Shown in pieces: positions 35,357 through 44,791 of a stretch of DNA of 64,000 nucleotides. Made by a program: the position numbers and the translations under genes. The stretch is from positions 658,593-722,592 of the forward strand of contig NZ_CP007142.1 of NCBI RefSeq assembly GCF_000940805.1. Direction: 5' to 3'. Source of the stretch: Gynuella sunshinyii YC6258 (GTDB taxonomy: Bacteria; Pseudomonadota; Gammaproteobacteria; Pseudomonadales; Natronospirillaceae). Below the pieces are notes generated by a model. The model was not told where the DNA came from and made no database searches. It saw only the letters and a list, made by a program, of their open reading frames with translations. The number at the start of each line of letters is the position of its first letter. The stretch's first letter is position 1.

Positions 35357-36184
35357 ATGACTGGAAAAACGGTCACCAAAGAAGATTTGAAACGGTTTTA
35401 CCATACGCTGCTGGATCAGCATCACTACAGCGGTGAATACCGCATTGAGGACTGGCTGCGGCGCTTTCGATATCTTCAGGCGCAGGGACGCAAAAGAGCC
35501 AAGCTGGCGAAAATGAGCATTTATCTGTTGGTTGCGATTGTGGTGATTGGGGTCGTTGCCGTGATACAGAGCTGGCCAATCATCCCATTGATGGTCGGAC
35601 TGTTGGTGCTGGATATTGTGTTTCTGATTGCAATGAGTAAACATCAGAAGCTGTTTGACCGGCTCCGCCAAACCCTTCTGCCTTTCCTGGCGGTGCTGCA
35701 GCAGGATTCCCATCCGGATCAGCCTTTGTCTATGGAGCTGGATTTGCGAGGATTTGATCAGGTGTCCAAACGAGTTCGCCACACCGCTGCCGGAAAACAA
35801 TACCCCAAAGTGGAAGAATCTTTGTTTCAGGATCCCTGGTGTCAGGGGCAACTGACCTTGTGTGACAACAGTGTGCTTTCCTGGCAGGTTCAGGAAATCG
35901 TGCGTCAGCGCAAAATCCGGAAAAAAAATGCTCGCGGCAAAATCAAATTTAAGACCAAATATAAATGCCGCACGCGCCTGGAGTTCTCTCTCAGTTTTAA
36001 ACATAACCGCTATCAGCTCAACGATGGTGCTGCCAAATTGCAGGTCAGACAAGGGGAGCGGAGAACGGTGCTGAAAAGTCGTCAAGTCTTACCAATAACC
36101 CAGCAACCCGGTATGCCGCTGCCGTTCAGGGAGCTGTTGTTGGGGGTGTCAAACCTATTTAAATGCTTAGAACCACAGGGGTGA
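35357..36184 (+). CDS. unrecognised two-helix membrane protein of the glycosyltransferase cluster (275 aa)
   Basis: No family is recognised. A charged N-terminal region (1-50) is followed by two adjacent hydrophobic helices at about 53-95 (SIYLLVAIVVIGVVAVIQ, IIPLMVGLLVLDIVFLIAM). The C-terminal region of about 175 residues is strongly basic (RQRKIRKKNARGKIKFKTK near 190-210). The hairpin topology places both large domains in the cytoplasm. It begins 4 nt after the first glycosyltransferase, with AAAGGAGAA upstream, so the two are coupled. It might anchor the glycosyltransferases at the membrane. Confidence 0.7.
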   Translation: MTGKTVTKEDLKRFYHTLLDQHHYSGEYRIEDWLRRFRYLQAQGRKRAKLAKMSIYLLVAIVVIGVVAVIQSWPIIPLMVGLLVLDIVFLIAMSKHQKLFDRLRQTLLPFLAVLQQDSHPDQPLSMELDLRGFDQVSKRVRHTAAGKQYPKVEESLFQDPWCQGQLTLCDNSVLSWQVQEIVRQRKIRKKNARGKIKFKTKYKCRTRLEFSLSFKHNRYQLNDGAAKLQVRQGERRTVLKSRQVLPITQQPGMPLPFRELLLGVSNLFKCLEPQG

Positions 36185-36188
36185 AACC

Positions 36189-36578
36189 ATGTCAGCATGT
36201 GAGGTAAAAGCAGGTTTTTTTGTATTGCGTCAGTGCGGAGATCCTTCCGAGGGGCTCTGCGAACAATGTGGATGTGCCGTTTGTGGTCTGCACCTGGTTG
36301 AGGTTGAAGGTCAGATGCTCTGTACAGACTGCGCTGCCGTGCAGGATGAAGCCGGCGAAGAAGATGAAGCCGGTAATCATATTGCCGAAGGCGATGACAG
36401 TGATTCTATGATTTGGGCTTATGGTTATCGTCGTCATTATTACCATTCTTATCATGATCATAATCCGCTGGATAATCAGCAAACGTTTGATAGTGACGAT
36501 GTAGCGGCATTTTCCTCGGCTGCAGAGATCCGTGACGATGCTCAGGATGATGATGCCCCCAGTCTGTTTGACAGTTAG
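36189..36578 (+). CDS. Cys/His-rich small acidic protein of the glycosyltransferase cluster (129 aa)
   Basis: Not a family I can name. The N-terminal 50 residues hold cysteines in CEQCGCAVC and CTDC arrangement (about residues 24-50), typical of a zinc ribbon. An acidic stretch (GEEDEAGNHIAEGDDSDS) follows, then a His/Tyr cluster (YGYRRHYYHSYHDH, about 80-93) and an acidic tail. There is no signal peptide. The second cysteine pattern plus His cluster suggests metal binding. It starts 4 nt after the membrane-protein gene. Confidence 0.7.
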   Translation: MSACEVKAGFFVLRQCGDPSEGLCEQCGCAVCGLHLVEVEGQMLCTDCAAVQDEAGEEDEAGNHIAEGDDSDSMIWAYGYRRHYYHSYHDHNPLDNQQTFDSDDVAAFSSAAEIRDDAQDDDAPSLFDS

Positions 36579-36589
36579 GGATTGCACAT

Positions 36590-37762
36590 ATGTCAGGATC
36601 TCTACTCTGGTTAACACAGAATTACCACCCTCAGCAGGGTGGCATGGCGCAAAGTTGCGACCGTATCGTATCGGGCTTGAGAAAACGTGGATGGCGGATT
36701 GATCTGGTCCATTTCAGCAGTCGCTGGACGGAGCTGGATGCGCAGAAAAAACTGGCCGGGGTGGACATTCGTTGCCCCCTGGAAACGGACATCAACCATA
36801 CTCTGAACTGTCTTTGGTGCGCGCTGCCTTATCTGGGTAGTGGCGAATACGATGGCATTGTCGCATTTGGTGGTTATGTCCCCATGCTGGCGGCTCCCGT
36901 GTTTGCCGGCTGGTTGCAAAAACCACTGTTTACGTTGATTCGTGGTAATGACTTCGATACGGCGGTTTTCGACGTTAAACGGGTCGGGGTGCTGGAACGG
37001 GCCCTGAAGGCATCTGCCAGGGTTGTGGTGGTGTCTCAGGACAAGCTGACTCGCATTGCCGGTCTCTGGCCTGACGTTGCAGTTGATTGGATTGCCAACG
37101 GCATTGATCAGGAATCCTGGCAGCCCTTATCTTCTGACCGGGATCAGGCCGTTGCTTTACGGGATCAGTGGCAGGGAAACCGCAATGTCACAGTGTTGGG
37201 TATGTTTGGTCATATCAAACGCAAGAAAGGCGGCGGTTATTTTATTGATGCATTATTACGTTCCGGGCGGGCATCTGAAGTGCACTTGCTGATTGTCGGG
37301 GATATGGAGCCTGACCTGAATGACAAGTTGAATCAACAAACCCCGCAGCTGAGTTATACCCATATTCCATTTGCGGATCGCTATTCACTGATTCCGTACT
37401 ATCTCGCTTGTGACTATGTTTGTATTCCCTCCTACTATGATGGCATGCCCAATGTCATGCTGGAGGCCGCCGCGCTGGGTACCCCAATGCTGGCATCCAG
37501 GGCTGGAGGCATGGCCGATATGCTGGAGGATGGTCGACACGGTTATTTGTTTGCCCCTGGTCATACTGATGATTGTGCCCGAGCCATCAATTCCGCCTGT
37601 AGTACTGGAGAGCGACAGCATCAGTCTTTGTCCGAGGCCTGTCAGTCCCTGGTTGCGGACTGTTTGAATCAGAATATAGAGTTGAATCGTTATGAGCAGT
37701 TGCTTGTTGCAGAACTTGGGCAGAGCAAACTTGCAAATCATCTACGGGTAATCAGGGAGTAA
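36590..37762 (+). CDS. glycosyltransferase family 4 protein
   Basis: This 390-aa GT-B enzyme has an N-terminal acceptor-domain opening YHPQQGGMAQSCDRIVSGLR, central VVVVSQDKLTRIAGLWPDV, and a C-terminal donor site with TVLGMFGHIKRKKGGGYFIDA and SYYDGMPNVMLEAAALGTPMLAS. The latter is the canonical GT4 motif, in which the Glu contacts the nucleotide sugar. It is cytoplasmic. It begins 11 nt after the zinc-ribbon gene and is followed 4 nt later by the secreted-protein gene. Confidence 0.9.
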   Translation: MSGSLLWLTQNYHPQQGGMAQSCDRIVSGLRKRGWRIDLVHFSSRWTELDAQKKLAGVDIRCPLETDINHTLNCLWCALPYLGSGEYDGIVAFGGYVPMLAAPVFAGWLQKPLFTLIRGNDFDTAVFDVKRVGVLERALKASARVVVVSQDKLTRIAGLWPDVAVDWIANGIDQESWQPLSSDRDQAVALRDQWQGNRNVTVLGMFGHIKRKKGGGYFIDALLRSGRASEVHLLIVGDMEPDLNDKLNQQTPQLSYTHIPFADRYSLIPYYLACDYVCIPSYYDGMPNVMLEAAALGTPMLASRAGGMADMLEDGRHGYLFAPGHTDDCARAINSACSTGERQHQSLSEACQSLVADCLNQNIELNRYEQLLVAELGQSKLANHLRVIRE

Positions 37763-37766
37763 TGGA

Positions 37767-38375
37767 ATGAGGTTATTGAGCAAATTTTTAGCGCTTTGTC
37801 TGCTGATGTGGTCACCCATGGCAATTGCGTGGAGTTGGACGCTGGAAGATGGTCAGGGCAATGTACGCAGTGAATTCACGCTTACCAAGGATCAGGTCAG
37901 CATCCGTTGTCAGTGCGAGACCGGTCGTCTCGTTCTGCACTCTGTCAACAAAGGAGACAAACGCCAGTACTTTGATGGCAATGGTCAGCTGGTTGCTGAG
38001 ATCAAGAGTGATGGCGCTGAAAAGTTCAAACTGCGTATCCCTAATCAGTCAGGCGAGATCAAGGTCAAAGGGGATCTCGAAAAGCTCAAAATTATTGTGA
38101 ACAACAATGAAGATCGTCCGTTGAAGATCAAACGTAAGGACGAAAAGCTGAAAGTGTACGAAGTGGATGGTTTTGGTCAGGAGCAGTTCCTGGGGCAGGT
38201 TCAAATCGAACCTGAACGTAAGGGCATTCGTGTGAAGGATAACGATAAGATTGTGCGTTATCGGACCGATGAGCTGCAGCTCTCCTCCGCTTACGGGGCT
38301 TTGCTGGATCAGCGAATCAGTGATGAACTCCGTTATATCCTGGTTGCCGAAATCATGATCCGGCAGGCATTGTGA
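37767..38375 (+). CDS. unrecognised secreted protein of the glycosyltransferase cluster (202 aa)
   Basis: A clear signal peptide (residues 1-21, LLSKFLALCLLMWSPMAIAW) leads to a mature domain rich in short beta strands and lysines (for example KVKGDLEKLKIIVNNNEDRPL). A Cys-x-Cys pair lies near residue 47 (RCQCETG). I do not recognise the domain. It is exported to the periplasm or beyond. Its GTGA overlap with the next glycosyltransferase gene ties it into the operon. Confidence 0.7.
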   Translation: MRLLSKFLALCLLMWSPMAIAWSWTLEDGQGNVRSEFTLTKDQVSIRCQCETGRLVLHSVNKGDKRQYFDGNGQLVAEIKSDGAEKFKLRIPNQSGEIKVKGDLEKLKIIVNNNEDRPLKIKRKDEKLKVYEVDGFGQEQFLGQVQIEPERKGIRVKDNDKIVRYRTDELQLSSAYGALLDQRISDELRYILVAEIMIRQAL

Positions 38376-39232
38376 CCTTTATTTATGCCCTTGGCGGTGG
38401 CCTCGGGCACTATACCCGCGCCAGGGCATTGATCAATACACTGGATATCCGCGGGCCGGTGACGCTCGCTGTTACGCAACCGACATCCGGTTCATTGGCA
38501 GGCTTCGGACCGGAACTGCAGGTTTTGTCGCCTCCTGAAACCATGTCACAGAATCCAACACTCCTGCGTCAGTGGCTGACGCAAAGCCTCGAACAACAAG
38601 TTTATCGACAGATTGTAGTCGATGCATTTCCTGCCGGGCTGTTTGGCGAACTCTGTGATTTTCCATTCCCAGAGGGGATCCGGCTGTTACATGTCGCTCG
38701 CCTGTTACGCTGGTCGCAATATCAGAAAGTGTTTCAGGGCAAGTTACCAGCCTACCATGTCACATATGTGGTTGAAGCCCTGACAGCAGTCCATCATCAG
38801 GCCCTGGCAGAACGTTCAGAGAACATGCTTGAATTGACTTTGCAGGATCCGCTGCCAGGACCGACGATGACGCCTGATCGTCGGGACAATACCGAAACGC
38901 CCCTGTGGTTGATTGTTCACAGTGGTCCTGAAGACGAAATAAAGGCGTTGCTGGCACTGGCTGGGAGTATGGCCGAGGAAGAAGGTCTGCAGCCGAAGCA
39001 ACTGCTGTTGTCACCTGTTCGGCCGTCACAGCTGCCGGTTGATATCGATCATATTCATGCCTGGCCGGCGCATCCGTGGTTTGAACTGGCTGATCGTATT
39101 TTTACTGCGTGCGGATTCAACAGTATGCGACAGTTGCTTCCCTATCGCCATAAGCATGTCTTTATGCCGATGGAACGGCGTTTTGATGATCAGTTTTTGC
39201 GGGCAGCCCGTGCCCGTCAGGGGTCATCTTAA
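38372..39232 (+). CDS. MurG/UGT-like glycosyltransferase
   Basis: This 286-aa protein starts from GTG (GTGA overlap with the upstream gene). The opening FIYALGGGLGHYTRARALI is the Gly-rich acceptor loop of MurG-type GT-B enzymes. The C-terminal part has WFELADRIFTACGFNSMRQLLPYRHKHVFMPMERRFDDQ, like the donor-site region of UGT/MurG proteins. At 286 aa it is shorter than MurG (about 350 aa). Its last codons overlap the convergent pseudouridine synthase by 4 nt. It is the last gene of the six-gene cluster. Confidence 0.75.
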   Translation: MTFIYALGGGLGHYTRARALINTLDIRGPVTLAVTQPTSGSLAGFGPELQVLSPPETMSQNPTLLRQWLTQSLEQQVYRQIVVDAFPAGLFGELCDFPFPEGIRLLHVARLLRWSQYQKVFQGKLPAYHVTYVVEALTAVHHQALAERSENMLELTLQDPLPGPTMTPDRRDNTETPLWLIVHSGPEDEIKALLALAGSMAEEEGLQPKQLLLSPVRPSQLPVDIDHIHAWPAHPWFELADRIFTACGFNSMRQLLPYRHKHVFMPMERRFDDQFLRAARARQGSS

Positions 39233-39924
39233 ACCGGCCAGTCAAGCTGCTCCGGATGACGCCAAGGATCATCTTCTGGTAACAGCAGTTCTTTGAATAG
39301 ATCACCTGTGTCTGGTGGCAGCCAGTTCGCATAGGATTGTTGTTGATAATCAAACTTCAAATAGCAGGCATGCAGGTACATCCGGTCTGCATTATTTCCA
39401 TCATAACGAGGATCGCCAAGCAGCGGTGCGCCGAGAGATTTGGCAATGACCCGTAGTTGATGTGTTTGTCCGGTTAATGGTTTAAACAACAGTGCCCGAT
39501 ATCCTGGCTTTAATCCACGACTAAAAAAATATGTAACCGCTGGGTTTTTTAGTTCTCTAGTTAACTTGTAGTTTCCGTTGCGTGATTTCTTCAAGTCACC
39601 TATAACTTTCCCCTGGGATTTTTTCGGGCGTGCAGTACTGACTCCAAAATAGTATTTTTCCACTTTACGCAGGAAAAACTGTTGCGATAACTCAGCGGCT
39701 GCTTCGGTGTTTAGGGCCAGTAATAATAGCCCACTGGTATCTTTATCCAGTCGGTGACAAGGGAATACCTCTTGTCCCAGATGTTGTCGCCACAGGTCGA
39801 CCACATTGTTAGCCTGATCACCATGAACGGGAAGTCCTGATGGTTTGTCGACAACAATGAAATCAGTGTGAGAGAAGTGTATTTTCATGTTGGCCACATT
39901 CGGTTTTTCTTTTTTTTCATTCAT
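39229..39924 (-). CDS. RluA-family pseudouridine synthase
   Basis: This 231-aa enzyme has the family core HRLDKDTSGLLLLALN (near residue 77), whose Asp is the catalytic nucleophile, PLTGQTHQLRVIAKSLGAPLLGDPRYDG, and the N-terminal strand DFIVVDKPSGLPVHGD. It isomerises a uridine in rRNA or tRNA; the target cannot be told. It has no S4 domain and is closest in size to TruC/RluA. The start may be MNEKKE (AGGAAA immediately before) or MKIHFS twelve codons later. Confidence 0.88.
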   Translation of the reverse strand: MNEKKEKPNVANMKIHFSHTDFIVVDKPSGLPVHGDQANNVVDLWRQHLGQEVFPCHRLDKDTSGLLLLALNTEAAAELSQQFFLRKVEKYYFGVSTARPKKSQGKVIGDLKKSRNGNYKLTRELKNPAVTYFFSRGLKPGYRALLFKPLTGQTHQLRVIAKSLGAPLLGDPRYDGNNADRMYLHACYLKFDYQQQSYANWLPPDTGDLFKELLLPEDDPWRHPEQLDWPV

Positions 39925-40002
39925 TTTCCTGTTACAGGACTGTTGATCATCAGATCTTATCTATACTAATTAGTAGCTAAAGCAGTAGAGAGGGGTCGAT
40001 CA

Positions 40003-41643
40003 ATGAATTGGTTAAGAACAATTCGTGGAAAATACACACTGATTTTCAGTATTCAAACGATTTTTTTCGTGTTTGTTGCTGTCATGAGTATCAATCTGGT
40101 GAGGTATCTTGAGAAAGATATCGTTGCTTTTGGCAGCAATTATGCCCCTGCTCTATCTCTGGTTCTCAATGCTGACCGGGATTTATATCAGGCACTCGTT
40201 GCATCAAAAGAGGCTTTTGATTATACCGATGACAAAACCGGCTTTGAACAATCGCGAGCGGATTCCGTCGAAAATGTTCAACAGGCTTATGATCGAATGC
40301 AGCAATACTGGCAGATTATGAAGGATATACCGGGCATTGCCGACAAGTTAAATATCAGCAAGTTTGAGCAGCAGTTTCAATCCTGGAAACAGAACAACAA
40401 TCAGGTTTTTCAGCTGCTCGAACGCAAGGATCTCGAAAGCGCAAAAGCGTTATATTATGGTCAAGGTCAACAAAATTTCTCTGATCTTCGGGAATTTTAT
40501 AACCTTGCAGGGGAACTGGCCGATCAATTGATTGCGGCTGAACAGGTGGAAGTTCGCGATTATTCACATACATTTAACCAGCTGTTGATCATTCTGGTGG
40601 CGATTGTTGTTGTCATCAGTGCCGTGTTGTCCTGGGTAGCCCCCAGTCGGATATCTGCAGGTATTCTGCAGGTTGTTGCTGCCATTCGGGAAATTAATTC
40701 CGGTGAAGGGGATTTGACCAAAAAAATTAACAGCACCCGCGAAGATGAGGTTGGCCGGCTGGCAAGAGAGTTTGATGATTTCGTGAGCTCCTTACGTGAC
40801 ATGATTGTTGCCGTACGAACTCAATCTCAAAAAGTTATGGATCAGATGAGCGGACTGATTGAAGTGGTTCATAACTCAAAACATCTTAACGGCGAACAGA
40901 CTCATTCAATGGACTTGATTGTCACGGCGATCAATGAAATGAGTGCTGCAGTCAGGGAAGTTGCGAATAATGCCAGTGGCACCGCACATGAAATGACAGA
41001 AGTAGAAGAGCTGACCAACCATGGTAAATCCACGCTTGGCAAGTCGGTTGATCAGATCAGTTTGCTTTCCACGCAAGTTGGTTCGGCGGCTAAAGTCATG
41101 GAGGAGTTGTCTGCCAATTCCGATAATATTGTCAGTGTCCTGGATGTGATTCGTGGTATTGCTGAGCAGACTAATCTGTTGGCCCTGAATGCTGCCATTG
41201 AGGCTGCCAGAGCCGGCGAACAGGGTCGTGGTTTTGCGGTGGTCGCTGATGAAGTACGTAATCTGGCCAGCAAGACCCAGCAGTCCACTACCGATATTCA
41301 GGAAATGATTACCACTCTTAGAAATGGTGTGCAGAGTGCCGTGGAGAACGTTAAAGCCAGTGAGGGAGCGGCACAGTCGACTGTTGAGCTATCTGCCAAT
41401 GCGAGTAGCGCCTTGGACTCTATCATTCAGGCCACGATTAAAGTCCGGGATATGTCCGCGCAAACGGCCACTGCCACAGAGGAACAAAGTCATGTGGCCG
41501 AAGATATCAATACCAATCTGGTGACGTTGTCTGATTTGACCAAAGAGACCACTCAGTTGTCCAACACGGTGAATGAGTCTGTGGAAGTGATGCAGAAATA
41601 TTCCCAGCAGCTGATGCAACAGGTTGGTCGTTTTAAAGTCTGA
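40003..41643 (+). CDS. methyl-accepting chemotaxis protein (HAMP type)
   Basis: This is a 546-aa classical chemoreceptor. It has TM1 at about 10-32, a periplasmic helical sensor at about 33-188, TM2 at about 191-212 and HAMP at about 213-265 (with [28 protein letters not shown]). The signalling hairpin runs to the C-terminus, with tip [23 protein letters not shown] and [14 protein letters not shown]. The helical sensor contains a conserved-looking KEAFDYTDD region, like four-helix-bundle receptors. The ligand is unknown. It is monocistronic, with a strong terminator immediately downstream. Confidence 0.93.
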   Translation: MNWLRTIRGKYTLIFSIQTIFFVFVAVMSINLVRYLEKDIVAFGSNYAPALSLVLNADRDLYQALVASKEAFDYTDDKTGFEQSRADSVENVQQAYDRMQQYWQIMKDIPGIADKLNISKFEQQFQSWKQNNNQVFQLLERKDLESAKALYYGQGQQNFSDLREFYNLAGELADQLIAAEQVEVRDYSHTFNQLLIILVAIVVVISAVLSWVAPSRISAGILQVVAAIREINSGEGDLTKKINSTREDEVGRLAREFDDFVSSLRDMIVAVRTQSQKVMDQMSGLIEVVHNSKHLNGEQTHSMDLIVTAINEMSAAVREVANNASGTAHEMTEVEELTNHGKSTLGKSVDQISLLSTQVGSAAKVMEELSANSDNIVSVLDVIRGIAEQTNLLALNAAIEAARAGEQGRGFAVVADEVRNLASKTQQSTTDIQEMITTLRNGVQSAVENVKASEGAAQSTVELSANASSALDSIIQATIKVRDMSAQTATATEEQSHVAEDINTNLVTLSDLTKETTQLSNTVNESVEVMQKYSQQLMQQVGRFKV

Positions 41644-41650
41644 TCTTCGC

Positions 41651-41680
41651 GGCAGGCGGTGGACACCCGCCTGCCTTTAT
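41651..41680 (+). terminator. rho-independent terminator after the second chemoreceptor
   Basis: A 9-bp GC-rich stem GGCAGGCGG / CCGCCTGCC with loop tggacac begins 8 nt after the stop codon and is followed by TTTATCCTTTT. It insulates the chemoreceptor from the yheV-purEK genes. Confidence 0.85.
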
Positions 41681-41739
41681 CCTTTTAATATCGATTGCCA
41701 CTGTTATAATGCGCGCCTTTTCAGGAACGGGTAAAACCG

Positions 41740-41985
41740 ATGGTTAAACGCTTTATTGCCGGGGCTGTCTGCCCAAAATGCGGTGCCAGTGATGCTGTTC
41801 GTGCGGAGCGGGACGAACAGCGCCGCGTCATGATGCGAGAGTGCGTTGAATGCGGTTTTACTGATGAACTCTATGACAATCCTCCGGAAGAACTCAGTAC
41901 CCGGGTATCACCAGCAGCCGATGACGAAAATGAACAGGTCATCAGGATTGTTTCCCTGGATAATTCCTCTCATACCAAACACTAA
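41740..41985 (+). CDS. yheV: YheV-like zinc-ribbon protein
   Basis: This 81-aa protein opens [18 protein letters not shown] and has a second pair CVECGF near residue 38, forming a four-Cys zinc ribbon (DUF2387/YheV family). Its function is unknown. A TATAAT hexamer at 41705-41710 lies about 30 nt upstream, with no good -35. In related genomes the gene sits next to prlC; here about 5 kb of glycosyltransferase genes plus a pseudouridine synthase and chemoreceptor lie between. Confidence 0.88.
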   Translation: MVKRFIAGAVCPKCGASDAVRAERDEQRRVMMRECVECGFTDELYDNPPEELSTRVSPAADDENEQVIRIVSLDNSSHTKH

Positions 41986-42029
41986 AACATACAGGCAATC
42001 ATCGCCTGACACCGATGGCGGAGAATCAA

Positions 42030-42527
42030 ATGACGATAAAGGTTGGCGTGATCATGGGTTCCAAATCAGACTGGTCCACCATGGAACACTGTACTCAAAT
42101 ACTCGAAAAGCTGGGTATCGCCCATGAAGCCAGGGTGGTCTCTGCTCACCGGACTCCGGATCTGTTGTTTGAGTATGCTGAACAGGCCGCAGAGCGGGGG
42201 ATTGAAGTTATTATTGCCGGTGCAGGAGGGGCTGCGCATTTACCGGGTATGTGCGCAGCCAAGACTCACTTGCCAGTGCTGGGTGTCCCGGTGCAGTCGT
42301 CCATGCTCAGTGGTGTGGACTCGTTGCTGTCCATCGTGCAGATGCCGGCTGGTATTCCTACCGGAACACTGGCCATCGGCCGGGCTGGCGCCGTCAATGC
42401 TGCATTACTGGCGGCCAGTATTCTCGCCAATAAATATCCCGACATCCGTACAGCTCTGATCGAATATCGCAAGCAACAAACTGAAACCGTTCTGGCTAAC
42501 CCTGATCCCAGAACCACAGGCAGCTGA
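42030..42527 (+). CDS. purE: N5-carboxyaminoimidazole ribonucleotide mutase
   Basis: This 165-aa enzyme rearranges N5-CAIR to CAIR in purine synthesis. Conserved segments are [27 protein letters not shown] (catalytic His) and [14 protein letters not shown] place the start at MTIKVG because GGAG lies 8 nt upstream; the in-frame ATG at 42015 has no site. purK follows 10 nt later. Confidence 0.96.
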   Translation: MTIKVGVIMGSKSDWSTMEHCTQILEKLGIAHEARVVSAHRTPDLLFEYAEQAAERGIEVIIAGAGGAAHLPGMCAAKTHLPVLGVPVQSSMLSGVDSLLSIVQMPAGIPTGTLAIGRAGAVNAALLAASILANKYPDIRTALIEYRKQQTETVLANPDPRTTGS

Positions 42528-42537
42528 TGGAGTAGAT

Positions 42538-43629
42538 ATGAAAATCGGAGTGGTAGGTGGCGGCCAGCTGGGCCGAATGATGGCATTGGCTGGTACGCCT
42601 CTGGCAATGAGATTGACGTTTCTGGACCCGGCAGCAGATGCTTGTGCTGCTCATGTCGGAGACCTCGTGAATGCTGCTTATGATGATCCAGCTGCGATAG
42701 ACGCGCTGACCGATGCAGTAGATCTGGTGACATTTGAATTCGAAAGTGTACCGCCGGAAACCGTTGAGCGGATTGCGGCGCGGTTGCCAGTGTATCCCAA
42801 TGCCAAGGCTCTGCGTATTGCCCGTGATCGCTGGTTTGAAAAGTCACTCTTTAAAGACAACGCCATTCCTATCGCACCGGTGTTTCCAGTGGATTGTCAG
42901 CAGGACCTGGAAGACGGTGTGCAGCATATTGGTTTGCCGGCAGTGGTAAAGACTCGCACTCTGGGCTATGACGGCAAAGGTCAGAAACGCCTTATGACCG
43001 CTGCAGATGTTGCAGGTACGTTTGCAGAACTGGGTTCTGTTCCGCTCATTCTGGAAGGGTTTATTGATTTTGACTATGAAGTCAGTTGCATCGGTGTTCG
43101 TGGCCGCGATGGACAGACGGCGTTTTATCCGCTCATTCATAATGAACATCGTCAGGGTGTCTTGTATCGTTCTGTCGTGACAGAAGCGCATCCTCTGCAA
43201 CAGCAGGCAGAAGACTATGTTCATAAAGCGATGGACGCACTGGGTTATGTTGGGGTGCTGACGTTTGAGTTCTTCGTGAAGGAAGATCAGTTGATCGCTA
43301 ACGAAATTGCACCGCGGGTGCATAATTCAGGGCACTGGACCATTGAAGGTGCGGAAACCAGTCAATTTGAGAATCACCTGCGGGCCATTGCTGATATGCC
43401 GCTCGGCAGCACCCACCGGCTTGGACATGTTGCAATGTATAACATTATCGGTCGGATGCCGGATATGAATGCGGTTCTTTCTCTGCCGGCGGTCAATCTG
43501 CACAGCTACGCCAAATCAGAAAAACCGGGCCGGAAGATTGGTCATATCACGGTTCACAGCACTGATCAGAATCGTTTTAATCAGGCGTGTCAGCAAGTGG
43601 AGCAGATGCTCGTAAACGAGTTGTCTTAG
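42538..43629 (+). CDS. purK: N5-carboxyaminoimidazole ribonucleotide synthase
   Basis: This 363-aa ATP-grasp enzyme carboxylates AIR with ATP and bicarbonate to N5-CAIR, the substrate of PurE. It begins IGVVGGGQLGRMMALAG and has TRTLGYDGKGQKRL in the ATP-grasp lid. The metal-binding region FEFFVKEDQLIANEIAPRVHNSGHWT is near residues 240-265. GGAG precedes the ATG. It forms a two-gene operon with purE. Confidence 0.96.
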   Translation: MKIGVVGGGQLGRMMALAGTPLAMRLTFLDPAADACAAHVGDLVNAAYDDPAAIDALTDAVDLVTFEFESVPPETVERIAARLPVYPNAKALRIARDRWFEKSLFKDNAIPIAPVFPVDCQQDLEDGVQHIGLPAVVKTRTLGYDGKGQKRLMTAADVAGTFAELGSVPLILEGFIDFDYEVSCIGVRGRDGQTAFYPLIHNEHRQGVLYRSVVTEAHPLQQQAEDYVHKAMDALGYVGVLTFEFFVKEDQLIANEIAPRVHNSGHWTIEGAETSQFENHLRAIADMPLGSTHRLGHVAMYNIIGRMPDMNAVLSLPAVNLHSYAKSEKPGRKIGHITVHSTDQNRFNQACQQVEQMLVNELS

Positions 43630-43677
43630 TCGGCTGGAGCACCGGGATCGTCATCCGAGTTGTGATGCTCCCGGTTG

Positions 43678-44316
43678 TCAGGCGCGTACTTTTTCAAACA
43701 GATCAAGATCCAGTTCCATGGTCAGAGAATCCCAGTGTTTGGGGGTATCCTCCCGGGAGCTGGCAACAAACTGCTGAAATGCCTCACTCTGAAACACCTC
43801 TGTTTTTTCGGTAATCTGCCTGACCAGTTCCTCGGCGGTCTGATCAAGGTCGTTGCTATGGGGTTCGCCGATCAGCTCATGTACCAGCAGGTTCGACATA
43901 GTCATGTCGAGAGGTATCAGCGGAAACCGGGTTCGTGACATAAAAATATCATTGACTTCCTCGATCAGCCGATGGGTGACGTATGCACCGCTGATCAGTG
44001 TATCCAGGCTATGCCGGCCTTGGGTAAACGAAGGTGGCGATACGATAAACGCCTCTGCCACGGTTAAAAACGGTTCGACAAAATTGTAAACGCCAGCCTG
44101 ACTGGAGACGGCTCTGATCTCTGCGATACAGTCAGGCAGCGCAGCAATATACGATTTTACAAAGTTAACGATTTTGGTAACCGGATCTTCACTCGGCAGG
44201 CGTACGCAGTGATGCAACAGATTTAACCGTGCCATCACCATTTTGCGCATATATCCTGCGGTATCTTCCAGCTCTATGGCTTCTTTAATGATAGCCCTTA
44301 ACTGCGGGACGGACAT
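43678..44316 (-). CDS. conserved-looking protein of unknown function upstream of cox genes (212 aa)
   Basis: I do not recognise a named domain. The protein is soluble, mostly helical and acidic at its C-terminus (TMELDLDLFEKV), without signal peptide or membrane helix. It contains regularly spaced helices such as IIKEAIELEDTAGYMRKMVM. It is convergent with purK. A weak hairpin ACCGGGA/TCCCGGT (43641-43647, 43669-43675) in the 48-nt gap may stop both transcripts. It is divergent from coxB across 475 bp. Confidence 0.7.
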   Translation of the reverse strand: MSVPQLRAIIKEAIELEDTAGYMRKMVMARLNLLHHCVRLPSEDPVTKIVNFVKSYIAALPDCIAEIRAVSSQAGVYNFVEPFLTVAEAFIVSPPSFTQGRHSLDTLISGAYVTHRLIEEVNDIFMSRTRFPLIPLDMTMSNLLVHELIGEPHSNDLDQTAEELVRQITEKTEVFQSEAFQQFVASSREDTPKHWDSLTMELDLDLFEKVRA

Positions 44317-44791
44317 AAATGAAAAATACTCATACTAACACTGACCCAGAAGTAAGGTCGGATGATCGATGATATGTGCAAAAAATCCAACCTGCGCCAG
44401 AACATCGCCCAAGGACCTGTTTGTCCAGATTTTCATACACTCAAACCGATAAACAACTGACAACAGGTCTTACTCATTAAAAGTAGCAGAATTGCCTCAG
44501 TTTGCTTGCTTCTAAGTCTTTGATTTTCAAAAAAATACAAATTGGAACGAATAAAAAAAACTAATCAACACTTTATTCACATTAAATTTGGTGTTTATAC
44601 TGATTTATCTCAATGTTAATACAAAAAGATATTAAGGCATTGACGTTTTAATAACACATCCGAAAGGAGGAGTGGAAAGCTAAAAATACAGATCAGTCCG
44701 GTTTGTTTGCATTTTGACGCAGGCCGCTTACCTGCCCAAAAACGAATCCAATCCAGAAGTACAATAACAATTAAGAAAACTGAGGTGGAGA
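44317..44791. promoter_or_regulatory. AT-rich upstream region of the cytochrome oxidase operon
   Basis: This 475-bp region holds the promoter(s) of the cox operon. It is AT-rich around 44500-44660. A Shine-Dalgarno-like AAAGGAGGA at 44662-44670 is followed directly by GTG GAA AGC TAA, a possible three-codon upstream ORF or simply chance. I could not fix a -35/-10 pair. No longer gene is present. Confidence 0.4.

Noticed and set aside
38372-39232. MurG assignment for the last glycosyltransferase of the cluster
   Set aside because: Only the glycine-rich loop and general fold agree; it is shorter than MurG and outside a mur/dcw context.
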